A DNA stretch of 64,000 nt from NCBI GenBank assembly GCA_029262415.1, contig JAJCZL010000071.1:1-64000 (forward strand). Direction: 5' to 3'. The notes under the pieces were generated by a model that saw only the letters and a list, made by a program, of their open reading frames with translations, was not told the origin of the DNA and did not search any database. The DNA is from Deltaproteobacteria bacterium (GTDB taxonomy: Bacteria > Desulfobacterota > Binatia > UBA1149 > JAJCZL01). Position 1 is the first letter of the stretch. The number at the start of each line of letters is the position of its first letter. The translations under genes and the position numbers were made by a program. Shown here piece after piece: positions 24,460 to 33,803 of the stretch.

Positions 24460-26634
24460 GTGAGCGCAGCTAGAATCTTGTCAGCCGCCGCTGTGGCCAT
24501 GGCCACAGCCATGGCCACGCTGGTCGCACCGTCACTCCTCTGCGCGGCTGCAGCCGGCGAACTGTCTTCGCGCGTCAACCAGTTGCGCAACCTCTCCGAT
24601 TCACTCGGGCGACGGAGTTGGGACAACGCCGCGGAAACCGGACTGGTCGACGGCATCGACCGTGCAGCCGACACTTTTCACGACCTCGCCGGCCGCGGCA
24701 CCAGCATGACAAGCACCGCCGTAGCAGTGCTCGCGCTTATGGAGTCGGCGCACGAACGCTACGCCGAAGGCATCGAAGCGATGCAGGCCGAGGTGATCCG
24801 CCGAGACGGAAATCTCGAAGAGGTTCAAGACAGCGCGGCGTGGCGCGAACGCGAGATGCTCGCGATGCGCCTACTGTACCGCATCAACTGGGTCCGCTAC
24901 GAGATCGCGATGCGCTACGAGCGCAGCAGCGGAAAACGCAAGGTTCTCTTGGAACGCGCACGCGACGGGTTCGCACAGTTCCTTGCCACCGGCGATCGCC
25001 AACTCACGATCGAATCGTTGCTCGGCCATGGGCTTACCAGTAAGGCGCTCAGGAACTACGACGCCGCTATCAACGACTTCAATGCAGCACTACGCGAGAA
25101 CCCCGACGCACAGACCGTAACCAAGCTCAGACTCTCACTCGCGGAGATCTACGTAACACGCGGAAAGATCGGCGATGCGCTGATGCAATCAAAGAAACTC
25201 ATTGATAGTGCAAGCGGTGATACCCGCAACCAGACGTTATTCTTGCGCTCGAAAGTCTTGCTGCTCGCGATCGGCAAGTACCGCCACCACTACAAGGCAT
25301 CTACGCGCGGAACCTACCGAGCAGAAGCCGCCAACACCTTGGAGCGCCTATACAAGGTTAACTCGTACTGGCGCGGCAAAGTCATCCAACTCATCGACGC
25401 CGGCATCGAAGACCCGCTCGAATGGGCGGCCGGCAACACGTCCTCGTTCGTCAAGTTCCTGATCGCCAGCTCGCTACGCCGTCGCGGCCAGTGTGACGAG
25501 GCCGTCACGCTGTACAACGCATTGCTCGAGCAGGGCTCGTACGAATCCGAGTCTTACTACGGCACCGGTTTCTGCGCGTTTCACGAGGGTCAATACCAGA
25601 CCGCTATCGAACGTCTCAGCAGTTTTCTCGACCAAGCATCCGGCAACGAAACCTTCCTGGGACAAGCCGCCTACTTACGCTTCAAAGCCGCCGAAAGCTT
25701 GTACCTCCGCGACACCGACAACGCCCAACCCGAAGTCGGTGAACCCGTGGGCGCCGCGACCGTCGGCGGCCAGGGTGCCCAGGCCGCCGACTCCCCTGGA
25801 AAGGCAGCTGCGGGCAGTGGCGCGGGCGAAGCCGAGAGAAACTACATCGCGTTCCTGAAAGACTTTCTCGATCGTGCCGCCGGGCACGCCAACGCCTATG
25901 AAGCGTGGTTCCGACTCGGTGAGTGGTACCGGGGCGAGGGCCAACTTTTAAAAGCCGCCGAGGCGTACGGAAAAGTCGAAGGCGACCCGGCGTTCCGAGT
26001 AAAGGCCGGCTTTCAATCGGCGCAGTCTTACTTCGAAGCGATTATCGAGCAGAGTAAGAGCGGCTCCCCGGACCCCGAGGTTCTCGCTACCGCTCTCGAT
26101 GCAATCGATGGCTTTGTCGCCAGTGCCGAAGAGTTCCGTAAAGGACGACCTGAAGGGGGCGCTGCGGAAACGCTGACCGCGCCATTAATGGCGAAAGCTA
26201 CCGTGATGGGAGCTGCGATCGCAGCCGGTGCTGAGCAGGGGATGCAGAAACGCCTGCAGCGACTCGAAGGCTTCGAAGAACGCTTCGCGGGGCAGGCCGA
26301 CCTGTTCGGGGAGATAACCTCGCTGCGCATCGTTGCCCATCGCAGGCTCGGCGACCTCGAAGCCGCAGGTGTCGAGTTGGAAAAGCTTTTGGCAATGGAC
26401 GGTGCCGGCGGTTACCAATCCGACGCACTGAAAAAGCTCGGCGTCGTCTTTCTTAAAGAAGCCGCCACCCGCGAAGAAAACGGCGACTTCGAATCCGCCA
26501 AGCCGATCAAACGCGTCGCGCTGCGAATCTACGAGCGGCTTCTCGAGCACGCGCGTCGCGAAGGCAGTGAAACGCCCCCGCTTGCCGGCCTCGAACAACT
26601 GATCGACGACCTGCGTCGCCAAATAGACGGTTAA
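24460..26634 (+). CDS. Large exported tetratricopeptide-like repeat protein of the Exb/vWA operon
   Basis: About 724 residues from GTG 24460, preceded by GAGG eight bases upstream. The signal peptide is ARILSAAAVAMATAMATL followed by VAPSLLCAAAAG. The rest is almost entirely helical, with several TPR-like pairs, for example around ALRNYDAAINDFNAALRENP, CDEAVTLYNALLEQGSYESE and AYEAWFRLGEWYRGEGQLLK. A Gly/Ala/Gln-rich low-complexity insert lies near residues 425-465. It is probably periplasmic and a scaffold for the ExbBD-vWA complex. No enzyme motif is visible. It ends 6 bases before the convergent lipoprotein gene. Confidence 0.85.
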   Translation: MSAARILSAAAVAMATAMATLVAPSLLCAAAAGELSSRVNQLRNLSDSLGRRSWDNAAETGLVDGIDRAADTFHDLAGRGTSMTSTAVAVLALMESAHERYAEGIEAMQAEVIRRDGNLEEVQDSAAWREREMLAMRLLYRINWVRYEIAMRYERSSGKRKVLLERARDGFAQFLATGDRQLTIESLLGHGLTSKALRNYDAAINDFNAALRENPDAQTVTKLRLSLAEIYVTRGKIGDALMQSKKLIDSASGDTRNQTLFLRSKVLLLAIGKYRHHYKASTRGTYRAEAANTLERLYKVNSYWRGKVIQLIDAGIEDPLEWAAGNTSSFVKFLIASSLRRRGQCDEAVTLYNALLEQGSYESESYYGTGFCAFHEGQYQTAIERLSSFLDQASGNETFLGQAAYLRFKAAESLYLRDTDNAQPEVGEPVGAATVGGQGAQAADSPGKAAAGSGAGEAERNYIAFLKDFLDRAAGHANAYEAWFRLGEWYRGEGQLLKAAEAYGKVEGDPAFRVKAGFQSAQSYFEAIIEQSKSGSPDPEVLATALDAIDGFVASAEEFRKGRPEGGAAETLTAPLMAKATVMGAAIAAGAEQGMQKRLQRLEGFEERFAGQADLFGEITSLRIVAHRRLGDLEAAGVELEKLLAMDGAGGYQSDALKKLGVVFLKEAATREENGDFESAKPIKRVALRIYERLLEHARREGSETPPLAGLEQLIDDLRRQIDG
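24490..24509. repeat. Perfect 20-base palindrome inside a signal-peptide coding region
   Basis: GCTGTGGCCATGGCCACAGC reads the same on both strands. It starts 30 bases downstream of the GTG of the repeat-protein gene and overlaps a short tandem copy of ATGGCCAC. It may be a by-product of Ala/Met-rich coding, or it may form a hairpin that tunes translation of the last operon gene. Confidence 0.5.
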
Positions 26635-26640
26635 GGCCGG

Positions 26641-27708
26641 CTAAAACTCGACGATAAAGCCTTCGGTTTCGCCGGTGGCAACATCAATCATCGTCACGCG
26701 GGCGCGATCGTAGTTGTCCAGGGCGTAATAGAGATAGCCGCTGGTGCTGCCGCCGGCTCGCAGCCGCGCCGTACCGAGCCGGTTGCCGTCGACGATTCGG
26801 ATCGCTGCACCGATGTCACCGAGCTGGCTCGGCGACAGCGGGTCTGCGGGAGGCGCGCCTTGCTCTGTCGTGAGCTGCACACGGTTGGCCTCGCGCAATC
26901 TCGAAACCGTTTCACCGGGCGTAAGCGGTTTGCTGCGTGAGCGACTTCCCGCTTTGCGCAAAATAATGTCGGCCGGATCGAACTCGTAGGTCCGACGGGT
27001 GTTGTTGAAGATCGTGACTTTGATCGGCAAGACGCCCGCAGCGCTCAAGTCGGCCTCAAAATCCAAGACCGTCGCAAAACCGCGCACCGGCACCAGCTTT
27101 ACCGAGACGCCCGCCTCTTGTTTCACTTCGCGACGCTCGCGCACCAGGCCGCCACGGTTCGGACTCGCTGCCTCCGTAGCCGCCGCCGACGTAGTTGAAC
27201 CGTCCGATGGACTGCTCGCGGCAGCGGTGCCGCCGACACCGGTGCTGTCGCCGGCAGTGCCCGGACTCGCATTGGAAGCTCCCGAATTCGTCGTATTCTT
27301 GTTCGCGAACGGATCGGGCTTGGAGAGTCCCGCGCGACCGGTAACCGAGAGGTACACACCGCGGGTCATCACCTTGTCGCCCGCCAGCCCGTCTTCGTCG
27401 GTCTGGATACGGACACCGCCGGCGCTGCAATCGATGTTGACCGTGCCGCTGTTGGTCCCCGCCGAGGTGGTCCTAGTGGCTCGCACGTAGCCGGGAATAC
27501 CCGGCTTTGCGAGTTTGAACCCCGTCACCGTCATCTTCATCCCGATCACCGCATCGTAAACATAGCGGTTCGCCTCGTCGCAGGTCAGATCCATGGTCTC
27601 AATGGCGAGTTGCTGGGATGCCGGCTTTACACAAGCGGCTGCCGCCACGGACAATAGCCCGAGAGCTACCACTGACAGTAATGAGGAATGACGCTCCGTG
27701 AAAAGCAT
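26641..27708 (-). CDS. Lipoprotein with Ser/Thr/Gly-rich linker, unknown function
   Basis: 355 residues from ATG 27708. The lipoprotein signal is a hydrophobic stretch ending VAAAAC, with the Cys near residue 26. A first domain (about 30-130) has two conserved-looking cysteines (LTCDEANRYV, NIDCSAGG). A low-complexity linker rich in Ser, Gly, Thr and Ala (about 140-185) joins it to a second beta-rich domain with TVLDFEADLSAAGVLPIKV, VTIFNNTRRTYEFDPADI and STSGYLYYALDNYDRA. I recognise no family. It is last in a minus-strand block behind a CDP-alcohol phosphatidyltransferase (82-base gap) and converges on the Exb operon. Confidence 0.8.
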   Translation of the reverse strand: MLFTERHSSLLSVVALGLLSVAAAACVKPASQQLAIETMDLTCDEANRYVYDAVIGMKMTVTGFKLAKPGIPGYVRATRTTSAGTNSGTVNIDCSAGGVRIQTDEDGLAGDKVMTRGVYLSVTGRAGLSKPDPFANKNTTNSGASNASPGTAGDSTGVGGTAAASSPSDGSTTSAAATEAASPNRGGLVRERREVKQEAGVSVKLVPVRGFATVLDFEADLSAAGVLPIKVTIFNNTRRTYEFDPADIILRKAGSRSRSKPLTPGETVSRLREANRVQLTTEQGAPPADPLSPSQLGDIGAAIRIVDGNRLGTARLRAGGSTSGYLYYALDNYDRARVTMIDVATGETEGFIVEF

Positions 27709-27790
27709 AGACGAACTACCGTCCGGCCATTGATCCACAGCGCCGCTCAAATAGCCAGATTCAGTCGTTCGCGCAGACGCCCCAGGTCGT

Positions 27791-28417
27791 CTACGCGGGC
27801 TTGGTGAAGCGCGCCCGCAACCAGATGCTCAGGTTCTCGGCACCGGCCGAGAGATTTAGTAGCGAGACGGTTACGAAGATCGGCTCGAGAATCCAAGGTG
27901 TGATCAACACCCCAGGCCAGACCGCGACGCCGCCGAGCAGGCACAACAGATAGTTCGCGATGCCCGCGGTGTGGCCTTGCGGCGAACCGGCCGGCGCACG
28001 GCCTTGCGCTTCGAGCGGCCAGCGCAACATGTAGATGCCGAACGACACTGCCAGACCGAGAACCGGCAACCAGTTGGCGTACTGCGAATAGCGCATCGCA
28101 GAACCGATGACAGGCAGACTCCAGGTTTGCGCGATCGCGAAACCGCTGAGTGCGAAGCCGAGGAAGGCCGCGTCGCAAAGGTTGTCGATATAACGCCCGG
28201 AACGCGAGACTTCTTGGCGTTCACGTGCAACGCGGCCGTCTGCCAAATCGGTAAGACAGGCGATCACCACAACCGGAAGCACCAGCGTCGAAGTGTCGGC
28301 GTGTGAGAGTTGGTTGAATACGAAACCGCCGAGCAGCAGTCTCGCGAAGCTCAAAATATGTTGCGGTCTCAGCAATGCCGCCGCCGCGACGCTTGCGACA
28401 TCGATGCTTCCCAGCAC
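27791..28417 (-). CDS. CDP-alcohol phosphatidyltransferase family membrane enzyme
   Basis: 208 residues from a GTG. The complete family signature D-x2-D-G-x2-A-R-x8-G-x3-D-x3-D is present (Asp57, Asp60-Gly61, Ala64-Arg65, Gly74, Asp78, Asp82). About six membrane helices are visible. It transfers a phosphatidyl group from CDP-diacylglycerol to an alcohol such as glycerol-phosphate, serine, inositol or a phosphosugar; which one cannot be told. Its first 49 bases overlap the end of the propeller gene upstream, so the two are probably translationally coupled. Confidence 0.88.
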   Translation of the reverse strand: MLGSIDVASVAAAALLRPQHILSFARLLLGGFVFNQLSHADTSTLVLPVVVIACLTDLADGRVARERQEVSRSGRYIDNLCDAAFLGFALSGFAIAQTWSLPVIGSAMRYSQYANWLPVLGLAVSFGIYMLRWPLEAQGRAPAGSPQGHTAGIANYLLCLLGGVAVWPGVLITPWILEPIFVTVSLLNLSAGAENLSIWLRARFTKPA

Positions 28418-29604
28418 GCGAAGTGCCCGGCAGCGAGACGCTGCGGCTGCATCGCCCCGTCGATCGGCGTCAAGTATACGCCGCTCTCGCTTTCTTTCTG
28501 TCCTGCGTCGACGTTTGACGTACTACCGGCAAACACGAGGCTACGACCGTCGGGCGAAATCAACGGATGCGAGACGGCGAATTGGTCGAAGAACTGGCAG
28601 AAATACATGAAGTCGTTGGTCGGATAGAACGGCTCGCCCTGCCCGAGTGTGCATCCGCGGGTGTCGAGCACACCCCAACGCATCCCGCGGTCGTCGTCGA
28701 GTTCGATCAGGATGATTCGCCCTGAAGAGGGTGACCAGAAGAATCCTATGAACTCGCAGTCGCTTACGACTTCACGCCGGCCGGTTCGAACATCGACTAG
28801 GCTCAAGCCTACATAAACGTGCGGCGCATTGCCGACCGAGTGTGCAACCGCGAGCGTTTTCCCGTCTGGTGACCATAGAAACGCACAGTGCGAATCCACC
28901 GACGACACGATTTCGGTGGCGCCATCGTCGATCCGATACATCGCGAGTTGTTCGTGCTTGCCGCTCGCGTCGATGTAAGCCATACGACGGCCGTCGGGCG
29001 ACCAAGCGGGTGTGCGAAAATCTCCGGGCACCAACGTCGCGACCGGTTCGAAGCCGTCTTCTAAGTTAACAAGCTTGAGCTGGGCGTCCCCGTTCTGACG
29101 GCGACTGCCGCCTGCGTGCACGGCAATCACGCTGCCGGACGGAGACCACGACCAGAACAGCGGCGCGGCTTGAACGATCGGAACGGCATGGCCGGGGTTA
29201 AGGACGTCGGCAACCTCTAGGGCTAGTCGGTTCTCGTGCTGACAGAGTAGCGCGATGTACCTGGAGTCATAGGACCAGCTCTCACAGATCGGTAAGGCTT
29301 CAGTTGCCGACCAAACCTCAGACATCCGCACACCGTCGCCATCAACCGCGAACAATGAGGCTTCGGTTGTCGCGCCGGGACGTAGTCCGAAGCAGGCAAC
29401 AGAGTTTCCGTCTGGTGAGAATGTGGGCCAAACGTAGTGGAGACGCTCGGGTTCGTCGTCGTCGAACCAGCCGCAGGTAAGCTTGGCGCTACCGCTGCCT
29501 TGCGTGGCACGGTACACGTCACCGTCAGAACCGACGTAGACGAGTCTTGGGGACTGCTCCCGCACTTTATCCAACCTTGCCTCCACCAGCACGGCCTCGG
29601 TCAA
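28369..29604 (-). CDS. WD40-like/TolB-like beta-propeller protein
   Basis: 411 residues from a TTG that overlaps the stop of the Smr gene. At least six repeats of the TolB/PD40 kind are visible: TFSPDGNSVACFG, ESWSYDSRYIALL, FWSWSPSGSVIAVH, PAWSPDGRRMAYID, LWSPDGKTLAVAH and LISPDGRSLVFAG. No signal peptide is evident, so unlike TolB it may be cytoplasmic. Such propellers serve in protein binding or, fused to a hydrolase domain, in peptidases; no hydrolase domain is present. Overlaps with both neighbours indicate one transcript. Confidence 0.82.
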   Translation of the reverse strand: MTEAVLVEARLDKVREQSPRLVYVGSDGDVYRATQGSGSAKLTCGWFDDDEPERLHYVWPTFSPDGNSVACFGLRPGATTEASLFAVDGDGVRMSEVWSATEALPICESWSYDSRYIALLCQHENRLALEVADVLNPGHAVPIVQAAPLFWSWSPSGSVIAVHAGGSRRQNGDAQLKLVNLEDGFEPVATLVPGDFRTPAWSPDGRRMAYIDASGKHEQLAMYRIDDGATEIVSSVDSHCAFLWSPDGKTLAVAHSVGNAPHVYVGLSLVDVRTGRREVVSDCEFIGFFWSPSSGRIILIELDDDRGMRWGVLDTRGCTLGQGEPFYPTNDFMYFCQFFDQFAVSHPLISPDGRSLVFAGSTSNVDAGQKESESGVYLTPIDGAMQPQRLAAGHFACWEASMSQASRRRHC

Positions 29605-30422
29605 TCGCCGATTCCGCCTGTCACCACATCGATCCTGCTCTTACGCCCCAATCGGTTGCGCAACAGAACATAGATCGCGCCACTACCTCCGTCGCAAGGC
29701 CTCGCGGTCACGAATGCGAGCACCAAACGCGAACTCGGCCCTCGGGCCAGCCAGTGAGGGATTGCCTCCCTCAGGACTCCGGTCTGACGGACCGAATTCT
29801 TACCTTTTCCAGTGATGATGAGAACGCAACGAAACCCGCGACTGTGGCAATCCGTAAGAAAACGGTCGACCTCAGCCGTGGCATCCTCCACCACCATGCC
29901 GTGTAGGTCCAAGTGGCCCCGGACGGCAAACTCACCACATTCCAGCTTCCGAATAGTGTCGAGACTGACGCCTTCGGAACTCCCCCGTATGTATTGGTCA
30001 GAATAGCGGATGTCAAAGTTTTTAAGCTCAACCATCTCGACGAGTTCTGCATCAGCTGCGGCTTGGCGGGCTTGTTCGATCGATTCGAGGTCGGCAACCG
30101 GCCGCATCGCAATCCTAGCTGCACCGCGGTCGATGGGAACCACGCCTCGCACGACATCCTCGAAGCGCAGTGGAGACTCGTCCGCGCCGTCCTCCGCAGT
30201 GCTATTGGTAACCAAATCGGATGGTGCGCGGTCGGCATCGCCGCCATGGGTCTCGGCGGCAATACGCCGGTCGAACGCGCGCTTTTTGCGCTTGGCCAGC
30301 TGCGACTTGATCGCCCGCGCAGTGACCGCGAACGGGTTGTTGAACGCGGTCTCGGTAAACGCGCGTTCGCTGCGGGACTGCCCCGCGTGGACGGCGGGTT
30401 GTTTGGAGCGGCGACGGGCCAT
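29601..30422 (-). CDS. Smr domain protein (putative DNA endonuclease)
   Basis: 273 residues from ATG 30422. A basic N-terminus (ARRRSKQP) and a long charged central region lead to a C-terminal Smr domain with its signatures LDLHGM, RCVLIITGKGKNS and GGSGAIYVLLR. The Smr domain is shared with MutS2 and has been shown in some proteins to nick branched DNA or RNA; the LDLH and TGKG motifs are intact. It opens the minus-strand block and lies divergent from the luciferase-like oxidoreductase gene (79 bases between starts). Confidence 0.92.
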   Translation of the reverse strand: MARRRSKQPAVHAGQSRSERAFTETAFNNPFAVTARAIKSQLAKRKKRAFDRRIAAETHGGDADRAPSDLVTNSTAEDGADESPLRFEDVVRGVVPIDRGAARIAMRPVADLESIEQARQAAADAELVEMVELKNFDIRYSDQYIRGSSEGVSLDTIRKLECGEFAVRGHLDLHGMVVEDATAEVDRFLTDCHSRGFRCVLIITGKGKNSVRQTGVLREAIPHWLARGPSSRLVLAFVTARPCDGGSGAIYVLLRNRLGRKSRIDVVTGGIGD

Positions 30423-30501
30423 GGTCGAAAATCCCCTGGAGCCGTTCCATCGTGCCAGCAATCGGGGTACACAGCCAAATCACCAGTACACGGAGGTTCC
30501 C

Positions 30502-31434
30502 ATGGCGGAGACCCGACCTACATTTTCACTTTTTCTACCCCAGGCGGGCTCGAGCTTCGAGATGATCCGTGAACGTGCAGCCCTGCTCGAAGAACTCGGC
30601 TATGACGGGCTTTGGCTCGTTGACCACTTTTTCGCGGCTGGGATGCCCGATCTCGACTATCTCGAGGGCTGGACGGCGCTGGCCGCGCTGGCCGAGGCCA
30701 CCGAAAAGCTCAGGCTCGGGCTGATGGTGACCTGCCAAAGCTACCGAAACCCTGCGCTGCTCGCAAAGATGGCGTGCACCGTCGACCAAATATCGGGCGG
30801 CCGCCTCGAACTCGGAATCGGTGCCGGGTGGATGGAGGAAGAGTATCAGGCCTATGGCTGGGAGTTCCCTTCGATGGGCAAGCGCCTGGCCCAACTCGGC
30901 GAGGCGCTCGAGATCATAAACGGAATGCTTACACAGGGGCGCACGACATTTAGCGGTAAACACTACCGCGTCGAGGATGCCCCTTGTGCACCCAAACCTG
31001 TACAAAAACGCTTGCCTATCACTATTGGCGGTGCAGGCGAGAAGATACTACTCAAACTCGCCGCCAAGTACGCCACGCGTTGGAACTGCCCGATGACCAA
31101 CGCGCACGACATAAAACGGCTGCACGGGGTGCTCGCCGCTCACTGCGAGACGGTTGGCACCAACGTCGGCGACATCGTCGTCAGCGAGCAGCTCCCGATC
31201 ATACTCGGCCGCGATGAGGCCTCACTGAAAGAGAAACGCGGCATCGCAAAAATGATGATCGGCAGCTGGGTCGACATCAAGAAAATGGCGATCGTCGGAA
31301 CACCTGATCAAGTGGCTGAAGGCCTGCGCGCGAAGATGGCAAACGGCGTAACCGACTTCGCCATCGTATTCGGCGATCTAGGAATGCCGGATACCCTCGA
31401 AACCTTTGCCAAAGAAGTCATTCCCGCTCTTTGA
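30502..31434 (+). CDS. LLM-class (luciferase-like) F420- or flavin-dependent oxidoreductase
   Basis: 310 residues from ATG 30502, with GGAGG five bases upstream. TIM-barrel bacterial-luciferase-like fold: LWLVDHFF, LGLMVTCQSYRNPALLAKM, RLELGIGAGWMEEEY, then LPITIGGAGEKILLK. The pattern is that of F420-dependent LLM oxidoreductases of actinobacteria and related groups, but FMN-dependent members look alike. Substrate unknown. Its last 17 bases overlap the convergent LysR gene. Confidence 0.9.
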   Translation: MAETRPTFSLFLPQAGSSFEMIRERAALLEELGYDGLWLVDHFFAAGMPDLDYLEGWTALAALAEATEKLRLGLMVTCQSYRNPALLAKMACTVDQISGGRLELGIGAGWMEEEYQAYGWEFPSMGKRLAQLGEALEIINGMLTQGRTTFSGKHYRVEDAPCAPKPVQKRLPITIGGAGEKILLKLAAKYATRWNCPMTNAHDIKRLHGVLAAHCETVGTNVGDIVVSEQLPIILGRDEASLKEKRGIAKMMIGSWVDIKKMAIVGTPDQVAEGLRAKMANGVTDFAIVFGDLGMPDTLETFAKEVIPAL

Positions 31435-32335
31435 GAGCGGGCGTCTTCCTATTCGGGCTTTCCAACTGTAGGTACTCGATAAAGCGCTCCGCCGCCGGGC
31501 TGAAGTGCTTGCCGGTGCGGTGGACAATACCGATCGGGCGGGTAACGCCCAAGTCGGTGAGTTCAATCTTCGCCAGCGTCCCCGCCTGCACCTCGTGGAC
31601 GCAGCTCTTGTCGGGAATCACCGCCACGCCTGCACCGACCTCGGCCAGACGCTTGACCATCTCGATGTTGTCGAGTTCAGCGACGTGCTGCACGACAACC
31701 TCGTTCTCGACAAACATCCGGTCAAGCGCGAGACGTGTTGGGATTCCTTTTTCGAAGCCCACGAACTTTTCTCCATCGAGTTCGCGCAGTGACATCTCCG
31801 TACGCTCCGCCAGCGGATGACTCGGGGCGCAGACAACGACGAGACGGTCGGTCACAAAGTCGAGCACGGTGATCTGCGCACGTGCGGTCGGATAAGCCAC
31901 GACGCCGAAATCTACGTTGCCGCGCAGCACTTGCTCGTAGATGTGACTCGAGCGGTCATACTCGAGATACACGTTCACGTAGGGGAAATCGGCGAAGTAC
32001 GCCTTGAGTGGTGCACTGAGTTCGTAGAGCCCGACACTATGGACGGTGCCGACACGGACGCTGCCCGTGACCACGTTGCTGAGACCTTGCAGCCGCGCTT
32101 CCATCTCGTTGAAAAGATGAATGAGTTCACGGCTCATGTTGTGAAGAATCTCGCCCGCCGCCGTCGGACGCACACTGCCACGCTTGCGCTCGAGCAACCG
32201 TTTGCCGTAGCGCTCTTCCAAGCCGCGGATCTGCTGACTAACCGCAGACTGGGTAATGAAGTTCTGCGAAGCCGCAAGCGAGAAGCTTTGGTTCTCAACA
32301 ACGTCACAGAAGATCTTGAGCGTCTCGATATGCAT
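31418..32335 (-). CDS. LysR-family transcriptional regulator
   Basis: 305 residues from an ATG. Winged helix-turn-helix at 1-60 (SFSLAASQNFITQSAVSQQI) and a periplasmic-binding-like effector domain (GSVRVGTVHSVGLYEL, LDNIEMVKRLAEVGAGVAVIPD) of the CysB/CbbR-like subgroup. LysR regulators usually control themselves and a divergent gene. Here the divergent gene is the D-Ala-D-Ala ligase, 257 bases away, while the convergent LLM gene overlaps its 3' end. I see no clear T-N11-A pair that would identify the target. Confidence 0.93.
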   Translation of the reverse strand: MHIETLKIFCDVVENQSFSLAASQNFITQSAVSQQIRGLEERYGKRLLERKRGSVRPTAAGEILHNMSRELIHLFNEMEARLQGLSNVVTGSVRVGTVHSVGLYELSAPLKAYFADFPYVNVYLEYDRSSHIYEQVLRGNVDFGVVAYPTARAQITVLDFVTDRLVVVCAPSHPLAERTEMSLRELDGEKFVGFEKGIPTRLALDRMFVENEVVVQHVAELDNIEMVKRLAEVGAGVAVIPDKSCVHEVQAGTLAKIELTDLGVTRPIGIVHRTGKHFSPAAERFIEYLQLESPNRKTPALKERE

Positions 32336-32592
32336 GGTACCGGCCCCGCGTGAGAGTAAGCGCGATTAATCCATTTTCGCACAAACTCACTGTCCTCTTA
32401 TAGCCCCTCGCCATCGCCTGTCCAACTACTAATCCTCAGGTGAAGCTCCGCTGGTGAGAAAACCGCACCGACCTCTTCGTTTGCCTGTCTCGGCCGGTTC
32501 TTCGCGCTGTTAGGTACCGAGCGCGCACTCCGGGCGGCCTTTAGGACAAGCCTCCGTGGCGCGGCCGGGCACCCGGTGATAGAGATGACCCG

Positions 32593-33693
32593 GTGGCAGG
32601 CGGCGGTTTGAACGTGGTCGTGCTGATGGGGGGACCGTCGGCCGAACATCCCATTTCCCTGCGCTCAGCAGCGACGGTGGTCGGTGCGCTGCGCGCGGGC
32701 GGCCACCACGTCACCACAGTCGGGATCGCCAAGAACGGCTGCTGGCGAAGTGCGGATTTCACCGACCTTTTGGCCGACGCACGCACATCCTTGGTCGAGG
32801 TCGGTGCCGACACAGGAGACCCGGTCTCGCCGGTCTGGAGAGGTAATCGCGCAGTGATCGCCTCGAGCGACGATCCAAGCTCGGCGGTTCTCCAGGATAT
32901 AGACGTTGTCTTCCCGGTGTTGCACGGACCCGGAGGGGAGGACGGTCGCATTCAGGGCCTACTCGACTCCTTGGGCTTCGCTTATGTCGGATCGGGCTGC
33001 CAGGCCTCGGCGCTGGCCATGGACAAGCTGGCGATGAAACTGTTGTGCGCGGGCGCAGGCGTGCCGCAGGCCGATTTCATTGAGGCGGGCACGGCCGGTG
33101 CCGATGAACTGGCCGCACGCGTCGCGGCGAGTTTCGGCTTCCCCTGTTTCATAAAGCCCTGCAACCTCGGCTCTTCGGTAGGAATCACCAAGGCGACAGG
33201 CGCACGCGACCTAGGCAAAGGCCTTGAGCTGGCGCGTTCTTTTGATCCACGGGTGATCATCGAAAGGGCCATCGATGCGCGTGAGGTCGAAGTTGCCGTT
33301 CTCGACGCCGCCCCGGCATCGGTGTCAACCGAGATCGACGTCTCCCCCCCTGGTGAGATCGTACCGGCGGGCGAGTTCTACGACTTTGATGCCAAGTATG
33401 TCCATGACGACGCCGAACTCATCGCGCCCGCGAAGATTGACCCTGCGATTCACCGCCAACTCGGCCAATACGCCCGCGAGATTTGGCGTTTGGTGGGCTG
33501 CAAAGGCCTCGCGCGCGTCGACTTTTTCGTCGAACATCAAACCGGGCAGGTATTGTTCAACGAAATCAATACCCTGCCCGGTTTTACGGAGATCAGCATG
33601 TTCCCGCGCCTGTGGAAAGAAGGCGGTCTCGGCCCGACTGAGTTGTTCGACCGTATCGTTCGCAAGGCGGCGAGCGAAAAAACACCGATTTGA
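32593..33693 (+). CDS. ddl: D-alanine--D-alanine ligase
   Basis: 366 residues from a GTG. ATP-grasp enzyme that makes D-Ala-D-Ala for peptidoglycan. Motifs in order: GGPSAEHPISLRSA at the N-terminus, FPVLHGPGGEDGRIQG, IKPCNLGSSVGI (P-loop-like ATP site), YDFDAKY, and FNEINTLPGFTEISMFP, where Glu/Asn bind Mg2+. The context is isolated: not part of a mur/fts cluster, with a regulator gene divergent. An intrinsic terminator follows. D-lactate-adding variants cannot be excluded without structural comparison, but YDFDAKY fits D-Ala. Confidence 0.95.
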   Translation: MAGGGLNVVVLMGGPSAEHPISLRSAATVVGALRAGGHHVTTVGIAKNGCWRSADFTDLLADARTSLVEVGADTGDPVSPVWRGNRAVIASSDDPSSAVLQDIDVVFPVLHGPGGEDGRIQGLLDSLGFAYVGSGCQASALAMDKLAMKLLCAGAGVPQADFIEAGTAGADELAARVAASFGFPCFIKPCNLGSSVGITKATGARDLGKGLELARSFDPRVIIERAIDAREVEVAVLDAAPASVSTEIDVSPPGEIVPAGEFYDFDAKYVHDDAELIAPAKIDPAIHRQLGQYAREIWRLVGCKGLARVDFFVEHQTGQVLFNEINTLPGFTEISMFPRLWKEGGLGPTELFDRIVRKAASEKTPI

Positions 33694-33803
33694 GGCCCGA
33701 GCCGGAAACCCCCTGTCTAAGTCTGCTGCGATCCGATAAATTTTTTACTAGCCGAGACAAACGAGCATCGTTCCGGCTTCCCCCGGACGGGACGGTGTCT
33801 CGA

